Assembly (NCBI GenBank): GCA_023374045.1
Contig: CM041776.1
Coordinates: 281,665,999 to 281,729,998 of the forward strand
Direction of reading: 5' to 3'
DNA: 64,000 nucleotides
Source of the DNA: Limonium bicolor
Lineage: Eukaryota > Streptophyta > Magnoliopsida > Caryophyllales > Plumbaginaceae
Shown: positions 11,420 through 21,849 of the stretch, in pieces
How the letters are laid out: every line of letters starts with the position of its first letter
Position numbering within the stretch: the first letter of the stretch is position 1
Notes under the pieces: generated by a model
Told to the model about the DNA's origin: nothing
The model's input: the letters and a program-made list of their open reading frames with translations, nothing else
The model's database searches: none
Program-made: the position numbers and the translations under genes

Positions 11420-13223
11420 TTAGTGGTTTAGCTGCTCTTGGATTTGACTGATAATATTAGCTTTGGTTTGGGCTGGATTCGGAACGTGGCAACCTAATTG
11501 TCTCAAAAAGCTGATGCATTCATCCGCTTCTGCAGCTGGGTTGATGATTTTACCCTTTTCATCCCTCGCAGGCAGTAAATTACTGGACTGATACTTTGGA
11601 GGGGTATTGTGTAATAACTCAACAGCAAGGTTTATCCATTCCTTACCTTCTGAAGCCTTCTCCCCTTGTGCGTCTGGTCTCACTATAGATGGAGAACTAC
11701 CTGGCCTACTTTCTATTAAGTCACTTGCACTGCGCCCCACGTCATTATTGGCATCTGTCTCCTGGACAAACAAATCCCGTAGCGTGTAATCATCATCAAG
11801 AGGAGTGGGCACCACCTCGTTAGTCTCAGTGAACGGAGAGCTAGACTGTCCAATTCCTGAACTATTCACTTCTTCTGACACTCCTGACTTAGCACCAAGC
11901 TTATTGTCTCCCGTGTGACCCTTCCGATCTGTCTCAGGGACCGTCTCTCCCACAGGAAGCGCAACACATAATGATTGCTGCACTTCAGAATTTGTCGCGA
12001 CTTGCTCAAAAAAATGAGCTGCTATTGGGGATTCGAACTCTGTGTTACCGTTATTGATATTATGCTCTAGGGACGCGTCTATACACCCCAACATCTCTCC
12101 TACCCCATTATTAGACTGGTCGAGATTATCAGCCTTTCGTTGATTGTTATCTTGCGCTCCAATATCATGCGGAATCTGAACAATACTCTCTGTTGGGTCA
12201 ATGCTATTATGGACAATCCCCATTTCGCCAACTTCGACTATGGATACTGGAAAGTTATTGCCCTCGACCTCCACCGTAATTTTCCAGTTTACCAATTGAA
12301 GAGTCGAAGTTTCTATATGGACACGAATTTCGGCATTCTCCTCATATTGATTTTCTTCTTCTTCAATTTTAATGACATCACCCACTGTTCGTGCAATCTT
12401 TCGCAAGTTAACCTTATTCCATGCATGGAGAGGGATTCCACGTATGACAACCCACGTCCTATGCTTCTCCACTTGGTCATCCCAAGCCCAAGGACGCACA
12501 TCCATCCCTCCAGGTTCCTTCCCTACTGAATGTGCCTGGCGAACAACTTCCTTAGCTTCATGAATAGAGTTGAAGAGCATGAGGAATTTCCTCCTTGAGA
12601 AAGCTAGCATCCCTGTACAATTCGGCCACCGGCTATGAAGGAGATCCATAGCTTCTTTTGGGTTCATATCCTCTTGAAGCGTGGTAACCACACATTTGGA
12701 TAGGCATGCCTTCATCCCTTCGCCGGCCTTAACGTTTAAAGAAAGTCCGGATTTGACATTGTTATGCTTCTTCTGGACCCAAAAATTTGAATTCATGTGC
12801 TGTGACGAACCACTAATGGGAATGTCTCTCCCAACTCATGCTCTGTGAGTCTGTGACCTTGAAATTCCATTCTCGCCCAAAGGCTACTCCCATTAATAAT
12901 CCATCCTTTGATACCTTCAATAACTTTTTTAGCATCCTTGACGTTATTAACATCGACAAAAGCACAAGCATTCTGATTCCACGGTCTCCGTTTTCTACAA
13001 ATGTAGAGCCTCGAAAATAGCCGTCTGTATTGGAACTCTTCCTCACTGACGACTTGCGCCTTGAATCCTGACTTGAAGCCCACACCTGCCTCGAAGAATT
13101 ACTAGCGGACTTCCTCACGGTCTTTTTATTCCAACTAGACTTCTTGTCACTATTTCTCCAGTCGTGACCCTTCCTTTTCCTCATGGCTAGGGAATGCAGG
13201 CGATTGTATGTAGATGTTGACAA
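11420..13223 (-). pseudogene. LINE ORF1 (RRM + DUF4283-like) relic
   Basis: The best stretch is a 458-codon frame (12796-11420) with SRWPNCTGMLAFSRRKFLML and TWVVIRGIPLHAWN, typical of plant LINE ORF1/DUF4283. It then becomes acidic and low-complexity and ends in FLRQLGCHVPNP. The upstream frame 13083-12793 carries an RRM piece (NACAFVDVNNVKDAKKVI) and overlaps the next start as ATGA. The N-terminal basic segment (13223 onward) is in a third frame. At least two frameshifts therefore break one ancestral ORF1. Confidence 0.7.
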
Positions 13224-13261
13224 GGATTTATTAAAAATAAAAACAATTCCGATTATATGTT

Positions 13262-13442
13262 GACCATTGATTAGCTGGTGTTTAGGGTTGTAACTGGATG
13301 AGTACTCTTTTTCCCCTCTAAGTTTTTTCCCGCTGGGTTTTACTTAGAGGGGTTTTAATGGGGCCCATTCCTAACCCATCCACCTTGTTTTCCAAGACTT
13401 TTATAATAAACTACTGGCCACAATTATCAAAAAAAAAAAAAC
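13262..13442 (+). mobile_element. 5'-truncated LINE 3' tail, plus strand
   Basis: The sequence ends in ATTATCAAAAAAAAAAAA at 13442 and contains the LINE-tail hairpin CCCCTCTAAG (13313-13322) / CTTAGAGGGG (13343-13352) followed by GGTTTTAATGGGGCCC. It is opposite in strand to the LINE on its left. No coding part and no clear target duplication. The left boundary is approximate. Confidence 0.6.
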
Positions 13443-13962
13443 ATCGAGTAACAGTCAAGCAGCCATCGAGAAACAGTCTCACGCAGTTCCAACCAGTATG
13501 GAAATCGGTACTTTCGCCGCTCATGAATTATCGGGTTCTTCAAGCTACGTATTTCCAGAACGGAGAAGAGACCGAAAGATAATAATGAGATCGATCAAGT
13601 TCGTTCACCGTCACCATCCATCCATCAGCTGTTATATCCGTCACCGTCCATCCCTAACCTACCCCTAAACCCTAACTTGACGTGACGGCGATCGATGATA
13701 AAGTTAACGTTTTATGTTTACCGCATGAGGAAACTGTTATCATCAACCTTTCATCCAACCCCTGTTGAAAGCTATCACAATTCAGGCAAATTATATTTCT
13801 ATTTCCTGCAACTTATTCACCCTCCTTTTTCTTCGTTTCTTTCTCTACGCCTCTAATCACTTCTCGCTTTTACTCTCTGTTGAATCTCCATCTTCTGCTT
13901 CTTGACTCTCTTCCTCCTCCATCAATCGATCTCTTTTCTTAATCCTGGAAGGAAGGGAGAAT
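13443..13962 (+). promoter_or_regulatory. Upstream region and 5' UTR of the AP3 gene
   Basis: About 520 bp lie between a LINE tail and the AP3 start codon. The last 150 bp are pyrimidine-rich (CTTTTTCTTCGTTTCTTTC) and look like 5' UTR. A weak TATA-like TTATATTT lies near 13790. I saw no perfect CC(A/T)6GG CArG box, but did not search exhaustively. With a LINE tail this close, the proximal promoter must be short or have been displaced. Confidence 0.4.
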
Positions 13963-16384
13963 ATGGCGAGGGGGAAGATACAGATCAAGAGAATAGAGAA
14001 TACGACGAACAGACAAGTGACATACTCGAAGAGAAGAAATGGATTGTTCAAGAAGGCGAAGGAACTCACTGTTCTCTGTGATGCTAAAGTCTCCATTCTC
14101 ATGCTCTCTAGCACTAATAAACTCCATGAGTTCATCTCCCCTAACACTTCGTACGTACTGTATTGTTTTAATCTTAATTAATTTTCGTTTCTGTTCATAG
14201 TATATAGATCTTATACTATATATCACTAGTTGAGATTTATTATTGTAATTGTTGCTAAAGCATGCTCGAGCTGAATCTGAACCATCCGTTTTTTTTTTTG
14301 ATAAGTGGCTGAAAGTTAGCGATACTTAGTTTTAGTTCTAAATGAACCTTTCTCGTAATACAGTAGTAGTAAGTTTTGAACCCAGGACCTTTGGTCAAGG
14401 ATACCACTTCACTACCGACCAAGCCACGGGGCTTGGCTCTGAACCATCCGTTTTAATCTAGCTACATCAAATTAATCCTCAAATTTAATTATAGGACAAA
14501 GGAGATGTATGATCAGTACCAGAAGGCACTGGGAGTTGATGTCTGGATCTCTCACTGTGCGGTAAACCTACATATTTGATCTCCCTTTTCTTTCAATATC
14601 TATGCTCATCTTATAAATAAAACCCACCTTAATTAAACGTGTGCCTGTGAACGGACAATAATATTAAATCTGTTTTGAAGCAGAAAATGCAAGAGGATTT
14701 GAGGAAGCTCCAGGAGTATAACAGGAGCCTTCAAAGGGATATCAGGTATGATTTCTTCAGATTCTACTCTCCTCCATATTTGTTGTTGTTTTTAAGATAT
14801 GAGTATCTGCATATTTCAATGTTGGCAGGCGGAGGATGGGAGACTGTCTGAATGATTTGGGGATGGAGGAACTAGTCTGCCTGCAGCAAGAGATGGAGAA
14901 TGCCGTTGGGATTATACGAGAACGCAAGGTAAGTGGTATCATCTAGTTCACAACTGGATATAACTAAGATGGAAATCTCTTTTATCTGCTGGTTAAAGAC
15001 TTGATTTTCTCATTGTATGACTCTTACTTTGAACTGTCAGTCACACACGCTACTAATGCTGGAACCAACTAAGTTTATAGATTGATTTGCTCACAGTATT
15101 AGCTTATGTCGTTTAATTTAATACACATAGCCCGTGGTCTTTTTGGTTATATTTGCAATAACCTTGAAAAATTCTTTGTAAATGTAATAATAAGTTAATT
15201 CTCCTCCCGGTATTTACCTTAGTTTATACTATCAATTTTTTTTTAATATAATTTAGGCCTATAGCCATTTTATAAATGGAATCCAAAACCAGGGTGGATG
15301 GGAGAAACTTGAACCTCATTAAAACCTCCCTAAGTAAGTTTATACTATCAAATAAATGGTTGAATATACAACCAGTGGATCATACATCTATACAAGATGA
15401 GATGGATACAAGTTTGATATCAAAATGCAGCACCAAATTAAAACAAGACTGATAATCATTCATTGATGCTTAAGTTAGCGTCTCACCAATTTAAATGTAC
15501 AATTAACAAGACAAGCGGAGGACACCGTCTGTTTCGTTAGTAATTTATATATCCATTTTAACAACAATATCTTTTAGCTATAACCATATGTAGCTATACA
15601 AGTTTGGAATTCACTCATCTGATTTATTTTCAATCCTACCATTTTAGGTGAAAATGTCTAAAGTTATCCTGAGCATTTTCACTTAACAGTATTATAAATT
15701 AATTGACCTTTACTTTCTTGATGGTTTGACAGTACAAGGTTATCGCAAATCAGACTGAAACCACAAAGAAGAAGGTAAACAACACTAAGCAGAGTGGCTC
15801 AGCAATATTGAGCTGCATTTTTCTCCGTATAGATCCGATCCTTTGTGCATATGAAATAACATAATAACAATATGCTTTGTATTAACCTATCTTTTCTAGT
15901 ATTACCTATGCACTAACATATATCGATTTACATTCTAACCCTTGAGACTTCCAACCCAGGTGAGGAATGGGCAAACTGTCCACCGTAGTCTCGTCCAAGC
16001 ATTTGTAAGCATATTGCAAAGCCTTCATCCTCCCGGTTTCATACACTAGGTCCTTCGAATTTTTTTCTCTACTCACTTATCACAACCTTAATGTTTCCGC
16101 TCGTTTCTTTTCTGCCGGTACAAATTGTAAAGGAGGCCTTGAGAGCAGATCCACAATTTGGGGAGGACCCACATTATGGCTTAGTTGACAATGGAGCTAC
16201 TGCTGGAGGGGGTGGAGATTATGAACCAATGCTTGGATTTCCGCATCATCTCCATCATGATCATGGTCATGGTCCCAATGGTTTGCTGGCTCTTCGTTTG
16301 GTACCCAGTCATCATCATGAGCCTAATAACCAGCTTCCAAGTGCATCAGGGTCGTGTCTCACAACTTTCACTTTGCTGGAGTGA
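13963..16384 (+). CDS. AP3: B-class MADS-box transcription factor, APETALA3/DEFICIENS type (7 exons)
   Basis: AP3/DEF heterodimerises with PISTILLATA/GLOBOSA and specifies petals and stamens in the nucleus. Exons: 13963-14150, 14495-14561, 14684-14745, 14829-14928, 15733-15774, 15960-16004, 16133-16384, all with GT-AG introns. Exon sizes 188/67/62/100/42/45/252 (last includes the stop) match the conserved AP3 structure and give 251 residues. Residues 1-60 are the MADS domain ([40 protein letters not shown]). The I and K regions follow ([39 protein letters not shown]). The C-terminal region has [10 protein letters not shown], a Gly/His-rich stretch, the PI-derived LLALRLVP and the terminal euAP3-type LTTFTLLE. 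The reading frame is intact. A SINE (intron 1) and a LINE fragment (intron 4) do not touch splice sites. TM6/paleoAP3 is less likely because of the C-terminus. Confidence 0.95.
14293..14437 (-). mobile_element. tRNA-derived SINE in AP3 intron 1
   Basis: Perfect 17-bp target duplications TCTGAACCATCCGTTTT flank it (14276-14292 and 14438-14454). On the minus strand it has a Pol III A-box-like TGGCTTGGTCGGTAGTG, a B-box-like GGGTTCAAAAC and a terminal A-run (the T-run at 14293-14299). About 145 bp is a normal plant SINE length. It lies over 40 bp from the exon 2 acceptor. Confidence 0.9.
15236..15336 (-). mobile_element. 5'-truncated LINE tail in AP3 intron 4
   Basis: Perfect 15-bp target duplications AGTTTATACTATCAA flank it (15221-15235, 15337-15351). 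On the minus strand it ends in a poly(A) and begins inside the LINE-tail hairpin (CTTAGGGAGG then TTTTAATGAGG), so reverse transcription stopped after about 100 nt. Confidence 0.88.
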
Positions 16385-17183
16385 TATTATAATCACTTAC
16401 TTGCTAACTTCTGGTATATCACTGTAATGATAATTCCATTCCATGGTTTCGTTTCTACAAAGATGATTTGTAAGTGTAATCAACCTAAACATACATGTGA
16501 TCGATGTTTCTGCGTGTGTAACATCTAACAATGAAATATGTATGTATGATGAGATCGATGCACTTAATTCCACGGTTTAGTTTGAATCTGTCGGTAACAG
16601 GCGAAAAGAGAAAACGAACCACGTTGGATAATTGTACCTCATTTTTTCGTCTATCTGGGGGAGAAATGGACTGCCATTTGTGTTTTTCATCAGTAATGGA
16701 CGGTTTGTTTCACTAGCCGATTTCAAATTTGTTTTTTTTTTTAAATAAAAACATTTGAGTCGCAGCCCATCAATATTCATATTGATTGTTTCATCCCCAA
16801 GATACAGGTCAAATTACTCAACACAACCCAAGCAAAAGCTTTAAAGCTAGGCATGCAAAAGCTTTAAAGCTAGGCATGATCACTAAGCCACAACCAGTTG
16901 TAACTTAATCCAACATAGGTAAGTAGTGTCAATACCTATATGTGATCACAACCTAACCCACAAGTATAAAATTTCAAAATCCAAGAGCTAAGTACTAACT
17001 ATCATATCTACTAGAGCTAACTAAGATTAAGTTTATACCATATCACTAGAGTCAATGGAAGATAGATTAAACCTAGATGCACACGAGCACTATACAAAAC
17101 CAAAAACCAGTCTACATGAACGAGACCTACATATGCTCATGTAGCACCCATACATGGCCTGGTTGATCATGCGAGACGGGGGT
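16385..17183 (+). other. AP3 3' flank
   Basis: It includes the AP3 3' UTR; the poly(A) site is not determined. A 23-bp direct repeat (CAAAAGCTTTAAAGCTAGGC...) occurs twice in tandem at about 16832-16878. No further gene was seen. Confidence 0.45.
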
Positions 17184-17612
17184 TCATGCAGGCTGCTCCT
17201 CCGCCCACCATCCTCCCCTATCATTCCTATTGTGCCTGACAGTTGATGGACCCGAACTAGATGATGGTATCTCCAGCCTCTTCAACCAATGTTGCACTTC
17301 TAGAAGGCAAAGGTCTCGGGCCTCCTCTCTTGTTGCATCTACGACTAGCCGTTGGAAAGGTCTTTTGCCACAAAAGTCTTGTGAATACATTTGTATAGAA
17401 CCGGTTGAGTAGAAAACCGACTCTTCCAGGATGCAACCTATGTCATCGAAGGTTGCAAGGACAACTAATTCCGTGGAGACAGAGGGGTCACCTGCGCAAG
17501 GCAATCCAAGGCAGACATGTCTTTGGTTGTTGTGGTGGACCTTTGCTTATCTTTGTACGGGCTAGAAACATCTTAGTTGATAACCATATGCCAAAAGGCT
17601 CAAGCTTCTCCC

Positions 17613-18187
17613 CTACCAAGTATTAGGGGCAGTTCTCGGAAACATGTAGGAAGGTACCACGCTTTGCACAAATTTTAGGCATATTATCATATGAGATATT
17701 GAAACAAAGAACAACCCGTCAATTTGAGATGGCATGCATTGGAGAATCGGAATATTAATGTAGATCATGACCTTGAAACGAAGATACGTGAATCCAGACG
17801 ATCCTGAGTCCTTCATAACCAGCTTCACCGCAACTTTCTCAACAAAATGAACATTGCACAGAAAGGGTGGGATATCGTAGATTCTTACCCATAACGGTAC
17901 CCATTGAAACTTCTGGTGTGAGGGTCCAAACGTTGGACTGTGAGCTAGGTACCGTGGACTAGCCAAGAACCCCTGACCAGTACTACATGTAAGGCTTGAA
18001 GTGCTTCGAACTCAATAATGAAGCAATCAAAAACCACCTTGCAAAACTTAAACCCCCCGAAAACACTCCACATATTGGAATGAATAGGGCAAAGTGAAAC
18101 CGAAGTGATCTCTGGATAGGAATATAGTTTACTGATGAGGCATCTTTCGAGTGTAAGTGATGATCCAATTTGTTCATGGAGCACCAT
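17613..18187 (-). pseudogene. LINE ORF1 / DUF4283 gag relic
   Basis: Two minus frames together resemble plant LINE ORF1. Frame 18187-17945 has FIIEFEALQALHVVLVRGSW and LVHG, like the DUF4283 core. The other frame (17966-17613) continues with FQWVPLWVRIYDIPPF, the segment that normally precedes the zinc knuckle. A frameshift at about 17955 separates them and the knuckle is not recognisable. Diverged sequence down to about 17184 may belong to the same relic. Confidence 0.6.
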
Positions 18188-18701
18188 GGAAAGTAATATG
18201 AGAGTTTGGAGAGGTTGGAGAACAGGAATTAAAGAGCTGATGGAGAAAGCTTTGGTGAGAAGTTGAGAAGTGGGGATGTGGAGAGTGATTTGTGAGGGGG
18301 GAATTTACATTAGAGCTGGAAAAGAGAAAACGAGGAGGCAAAAGTGTGGATTGCAAGGAAACACGATATAATCATCATTTGCATGCTACAAGTAGGAGAG
18401 GAGTGAAACACGGGAGGCGAAGGGACAATGACATGGCCAAAGAGGGGAGGGGGTGAAGGAAATAAAAAAGGACTGTTATTTGATCCTGTATCAATCAATT
18501 TTGATTGCTATATATTATACCTAAAACTATCGACAAATATGCAATAACTCAAAACTATCAACCAAATATTACCTTAAACGTACGTGAGAAAGAGCTTGAG
18601 TTGCGAGAGCGGATTTGAGGAGAATGTGAAAGAAGAAATATCTTCTTTTTTTTTCATTTTCATTTTTTGAATCAACAATAGAATTTTTTTCGGGTATTGA
18701 T

Positions 18702-19452
18702 TAGTGGTGGCCACGGGTCCGGTTCCACCGGTTCTGGTTACGGTTCCACCGGTTCTGGTTCCGGAAAATGTGTATTCGTATTCGGAACCGGTCTGGGCGG
18801 TTCCGGTTCTCAAATCTGGATTCGCTTCGGATTCAGTCAAAAAACCGGTTCCGGCCGGTTCCGGTTCCGGTTCTGATCGGTTCCGACCGGTTCCGGAGCG
18901 GTTCTGGAAAAATTCGATCGGCTCCAGTTGCTTCGTTTTAGCTCCGATTTGAGATCCGTTTGAGCGCACACGTTGCTCTTTTCATCCACTTTACTCCTAG
19001 ATATGTTATTCTTCAAGTTTATAATCTTAAATGTGTAATAAACAAAGACTTAGGAATTTTTATTGAATTTACAAAAAATAAGGAACAAAGAGAATTTTAT
19101 TATACCATTCACTGCCTCATTAAAACCTTATTAGGTAAAAACCCATTGGGAAAACCCTAATAAGGAAAAAGAGTACAGCTACTAAGAGGTTACATTTTAA
19201 AAACCCAACGGTAACTTCAACCGGTTCCGGTTTCGGTTCCCGGTTCCGAATCCGACGACGGTTCCAGGCGGTTCCAGACGGTTCCGGTTTCGGGCCCGGT
19301 TCGGGCCCGAATCTCAAAACATGTATTCGTATTCGGAACCGGCTGAGGCGGTTCGGTTCCGGTTCCCACCAGTTCCCGGCCGGTTCCGGTTCCAATCGGT
19401 TCCGGGTAAAATCGCCGGTTCCGGGTAGAACCGGACCCGATGGCCACCATTA
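18702..19452. mobile_element. Non-autonomous hAT element A, with 8-bp TSD GTATTGAT
   Basis: GTATTGAT flanks both sides (18694-18701, 19453-19460). The ends are inverted: TAGTGGTGGCCACGGGTCCG at left and, reversed, TAATGGTGGCCATCGGGTCC at right. Both subterminal regions are arrays of GGTTCCGG-type words (about 18719-18920 and 19218-19425), in the same orientation on both sides. The middle (about 18925-19200) is unrelated and contains an Athila-LTR-like segment and a LINE-tail hairpin. No transposase. ORFs in the arrays are low-complexity and not real genes. Confidence 0.9.
19126..19165 (-). other. LINE 3'-tail hairpin, copy 3 (inside hAT A)
   Basis: A perfect 10-bp stem, CCTTATTAGG (19126-19135) with CCTAATAAGG (19156-19165), around a loop containing CCCATTGGG, flanked by GCCTCATTAAAA and AAAAAGAGTAC as in the other LINE tails. 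It marks a LINE fragment of about 100-150 bp within the hAT element. Confidence 0.75.
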
Positions 19453-19476
19453 GTATTGATTGATGTAAACGATCAT

Positions 19477-20011
19477 CCAAATTACATCCTCACTCATAAT
19501 TGGCGAAATTACACACCTCACTCATGAGGTTTCAAAATTACTTTCCCCCGCCCATGTAGTTTCCTTCGTTTTACATCCGTCAACTTTTCTATTTTTTGTT
19601 TAATTTAAGAGATGCTTAAATGTCTAAAGTTGATAAAACTTTACACAAACAATGCTAAATTGTTATATTTGGTCCAACATGAAATCCAAAGTTTTTTAAG
19701 CTCGTATGTGATATGTGAGACCCAACAAAACATGTGACATGTGAACATATGTTCATTGGGTCCCACAAGTCACATGTTAGCTTAAAAACTTTAAATTTGA
19801 CATTGGTCCAATATATATAACACTTTAACATCATCTATGTAAAGTTTCATCAGCTATGAACAACATTTAAGCATCTCTTCATTTGAACAAAAATATAAAT
19901 GTTGATGGATGTAAAATGAGGGAAATCACATGGATAGAAAAAATAACTTTTAAAAACTCATAGATGAGATGTGTAATTTCATCAAACACATGGGTGGGGA
20001 TATAATTTTCC
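19477..20011. mobile_element. Foldback (long inverted repeat) MITE, copy 1
   Basis: The two halves are imperfect reverse complements over most of about 535 bp, meeting near 19745 (TTCATTGGGTCCCAC/GTGAGACCCAAC). Ends are CCAAATTACATCCTC at left and, reversed, GGAAAATTATATCCCC at right. A clear relative lies at 59306-59711. Noncoding. No certain target duplication. Confidence 0.75.
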
Positions 20012-20430
20012 TTACAAAATGTATATAGGCCTAGATATTTATAAGTACAAAAGTACTGGACTAATACTGCCGGTAATGGGCCTACACTATTGGGCTTCTA
20101 TATGTCAATATAGAAATTTTTTCTTCATTTTATGGTAAATTGTAACGTTCATAATATACAATCATAAATAATGTAGCTATTTTTTAAAAAGCGGTTGCAA
20201 TAAATTAGACGAGTTTAGTTTCTACTTTCTTGTCATGATCAATAAACAATTCTTCCCATCGTTGGGACTTGGGACCCGAAGGATGTGATTTGTCTTTCTA
20301 CTTCTCCTGAGGTTGTCACCTAAAAGTAGGCCCCGTCTTGGTATTAGATTTGGAGCTCCGAAACCGGAACTCACCATGTATAGACACCGTGTAAACGCGG
20401 TTTTGATGTAAGTTGTCAATCCATAAGAGG
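20012..20430. other. Intergenic, no clear gene
   Basis: It contains a 65-codon minus frame (20419-20222) with no recognised domain. It resembles degraded transposon sequence but I cannot name it. Confidence 0.4.
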
Positions 20431-20438
20431 TTGCAGTC

Positions 20439-20935
20439 TAATGGAACCGGTTCCGGTTCCGGTTCCGAGATATGTGTATTTGAGTTCGGAACCGGTCAGG
20501 AGCGATTTCGAGGTGATTCCGGTTCCGGTTCTGAAGGTAATATTCACTTTGGATTCACTTAAAAAACTGGTTCCGGCCTGTTTTGGAGTGGTTCCGTTCC
20601 AATTCCGGCCGGTTCTGGAGCGGTTCTGGTCGAATCCAGCCGGTTCGGACCAAAACGACATCGTTTTTCCCATTGACCAACGGCTAATTAACTTGTTCCT
20701 TGGCGGTTCCGGTTCTACAGTTCCGAATCTAAGGGCAGTTCCAGGCGATTCCAGGCGGTTCCGGATCCGGGCCCGGTTCCATTCCGAATCTCAAAATGTG
20801 TATTCGTATTCGCTTCGCATGGAGGCGATTCCGGTTCTAAATCGGTTCCGACCCAGTTCCGGCCGGTTCTGGTTCCAATCGGTTCTGGGTAGAACCGGTT
20901 GTTTCGGGTAGAACCGGACCCGGTGGCCACCATTA
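20439..20935. mobile_element. Non-autonomous hAT element B, with 8-bp TSD TTGCAGTC
   Basis: Perfect TTGCAGTC duplications at 20431-20438 and 20936-20943. The right end (reversed TAATGGTGGCCACCGGGTCC) matches hAT A. The left end begins TAATGG but lacks the next dozen bases, so it is slightly deleted. The body is GGTTCCGG-rich arrays with a short unrelated core near 20655-20705. Same family as hAT A. Confidence 0.88.
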
Positions 20936-20943
20936 TTGCAGTC

Positions 20944-21470
20944 ACACTCCTCAACTATGGCAGACTGGCAGTTAAATCTTTAAAAAATAAGTCGATTTTG
21001 TAAATTCTAATGTTTATGACAGGAGTATTAGATGTCAAAATTAATTTATAATTTTAGATTTAAAGAAAAAAACAATCCCCACCATCAATATTCTTACGAT
21101 GTCACTCAAATTGAAATGGATGATGATAGTCAAATTCAATGTGTAATTTTGGAAATTTTAAAAAATATGCACCACAATCTATATTCCCCACAATTTGAAG
21201 TAATTCCTTTTTACTAAAATTGAAGTGGAATGGTGATTTGAAAAAAAAAAAGATCCCAACGAATTAAAAACTCTCCTTAAAATAAAAAGATTGAACAAAA
21301 ATAAATCCACTCTTTCATTTTATAAAATGTATTGTCTAAATTTAAAATCTAGTCTGTTATCAAACAAATTTATACCTACATTTTGAAACATCTAGCATTT
21401 TACTTAAATAAATCTATACCTATATTTTGAAACATCTATCATTTTACTTAAATATCTACACTTTTACTTA
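20944..21470. repeat. AT-rich degenerate repeat, left of the MULE
   Basis: From about 21290 it repeats a block with AAATCTA, ATCAAACAAA, TATTTTGAAACATCTA and CATTTTACTTAAAT. The same wording resumes at 36312, so the MULE inserted into this array. No gene. Confidence 0.6.
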
Positions 21471-21559
21471 CTGGGTTGCTATTCGTAGTACAAAATTACT
21501 AATCACCGCAGTACAAAATTTTTTTAATTCATACTGGCGTTGTACACATGTAATGATGT
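21471..21559 (+). repeat. MULE left terminal inverted repeat
   Basis: It starts CTGGGTTGCTATTCG and matches the reverse complement of 36223-36311 nearly base for base. It contains two tandem words related to GCAGTACAAAATT, at about 21484 (as GTAGTACAAA) and 21509. Confidence 0.88.
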
Positions 21560-21817
21560 CGTGTTGTAACTTTTGTTTTTTTATAAAATAATTTCTTGAG
21601 CGTAAACAGTAAAAAACACTCGGGTGAAAAACGTTTTAATTGTAATAAAAGACGTTAAACCCTTTTTAATCACATTTAAACGTTATAATTGTGAGTCCAC
21701 GTAAGTTAAAGACATTTTATGTTGTGTTTGACTAAATTACAAACATTGTTACACTTTCAGAACGTCGTACTGAAATCGCAGTTGAAAACGTCAATTTTGG
21801 GTAAAAAACGCTCGTAC

Positions 21818-21825
21818 TATATATA
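21818..21825 (+). promoter_or_regulatory. TATA box upstream of the PMD gene
   Basis: TATATATA is followed after about 30 bp by a CT-rich stretch (CTCTCTCTCCTCTCTCTCTT) typical of a plant transcription start and leader. Confidence 0.5.
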
Positions 21826-21849
21826 CCCTAACCTTCCTTGGATTACTCA

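Larger units (their letters stand above)
10978..13223 (-). mobile_element. Second L1-type LINE: ORF1 plus 3' tail, no ORF2
   Basis: A minus-strand element with a degraded ORF1 (13223-11420), then about 430 bp of 3' sequence ending in a LINE tail (hairpin 11095-11056, then ATTATCAAAAAAAA on the minus strand, seen as a T-run at 10978). An L1 ORF2 needs over 3 kb, so it is missing altogether. No target duplication was found, so the 5' boundary (about 13223) is only the first recognisable coding position. Confidence 0.7.

Noticed and set aside
17184..17504. 106-codon minus frame near the LINE gag relic
   Set aside because: No recognisable motif; may be decayed LINE sequence but cannot be supported separately.
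18704..20954. Frames of 80-156 codons rich in Pro/Val or Thr/Gly/Arg on both strands
   Set aside because: They are translations of the GGTTCC arrays of two hAT elements; low complexity and no domain.
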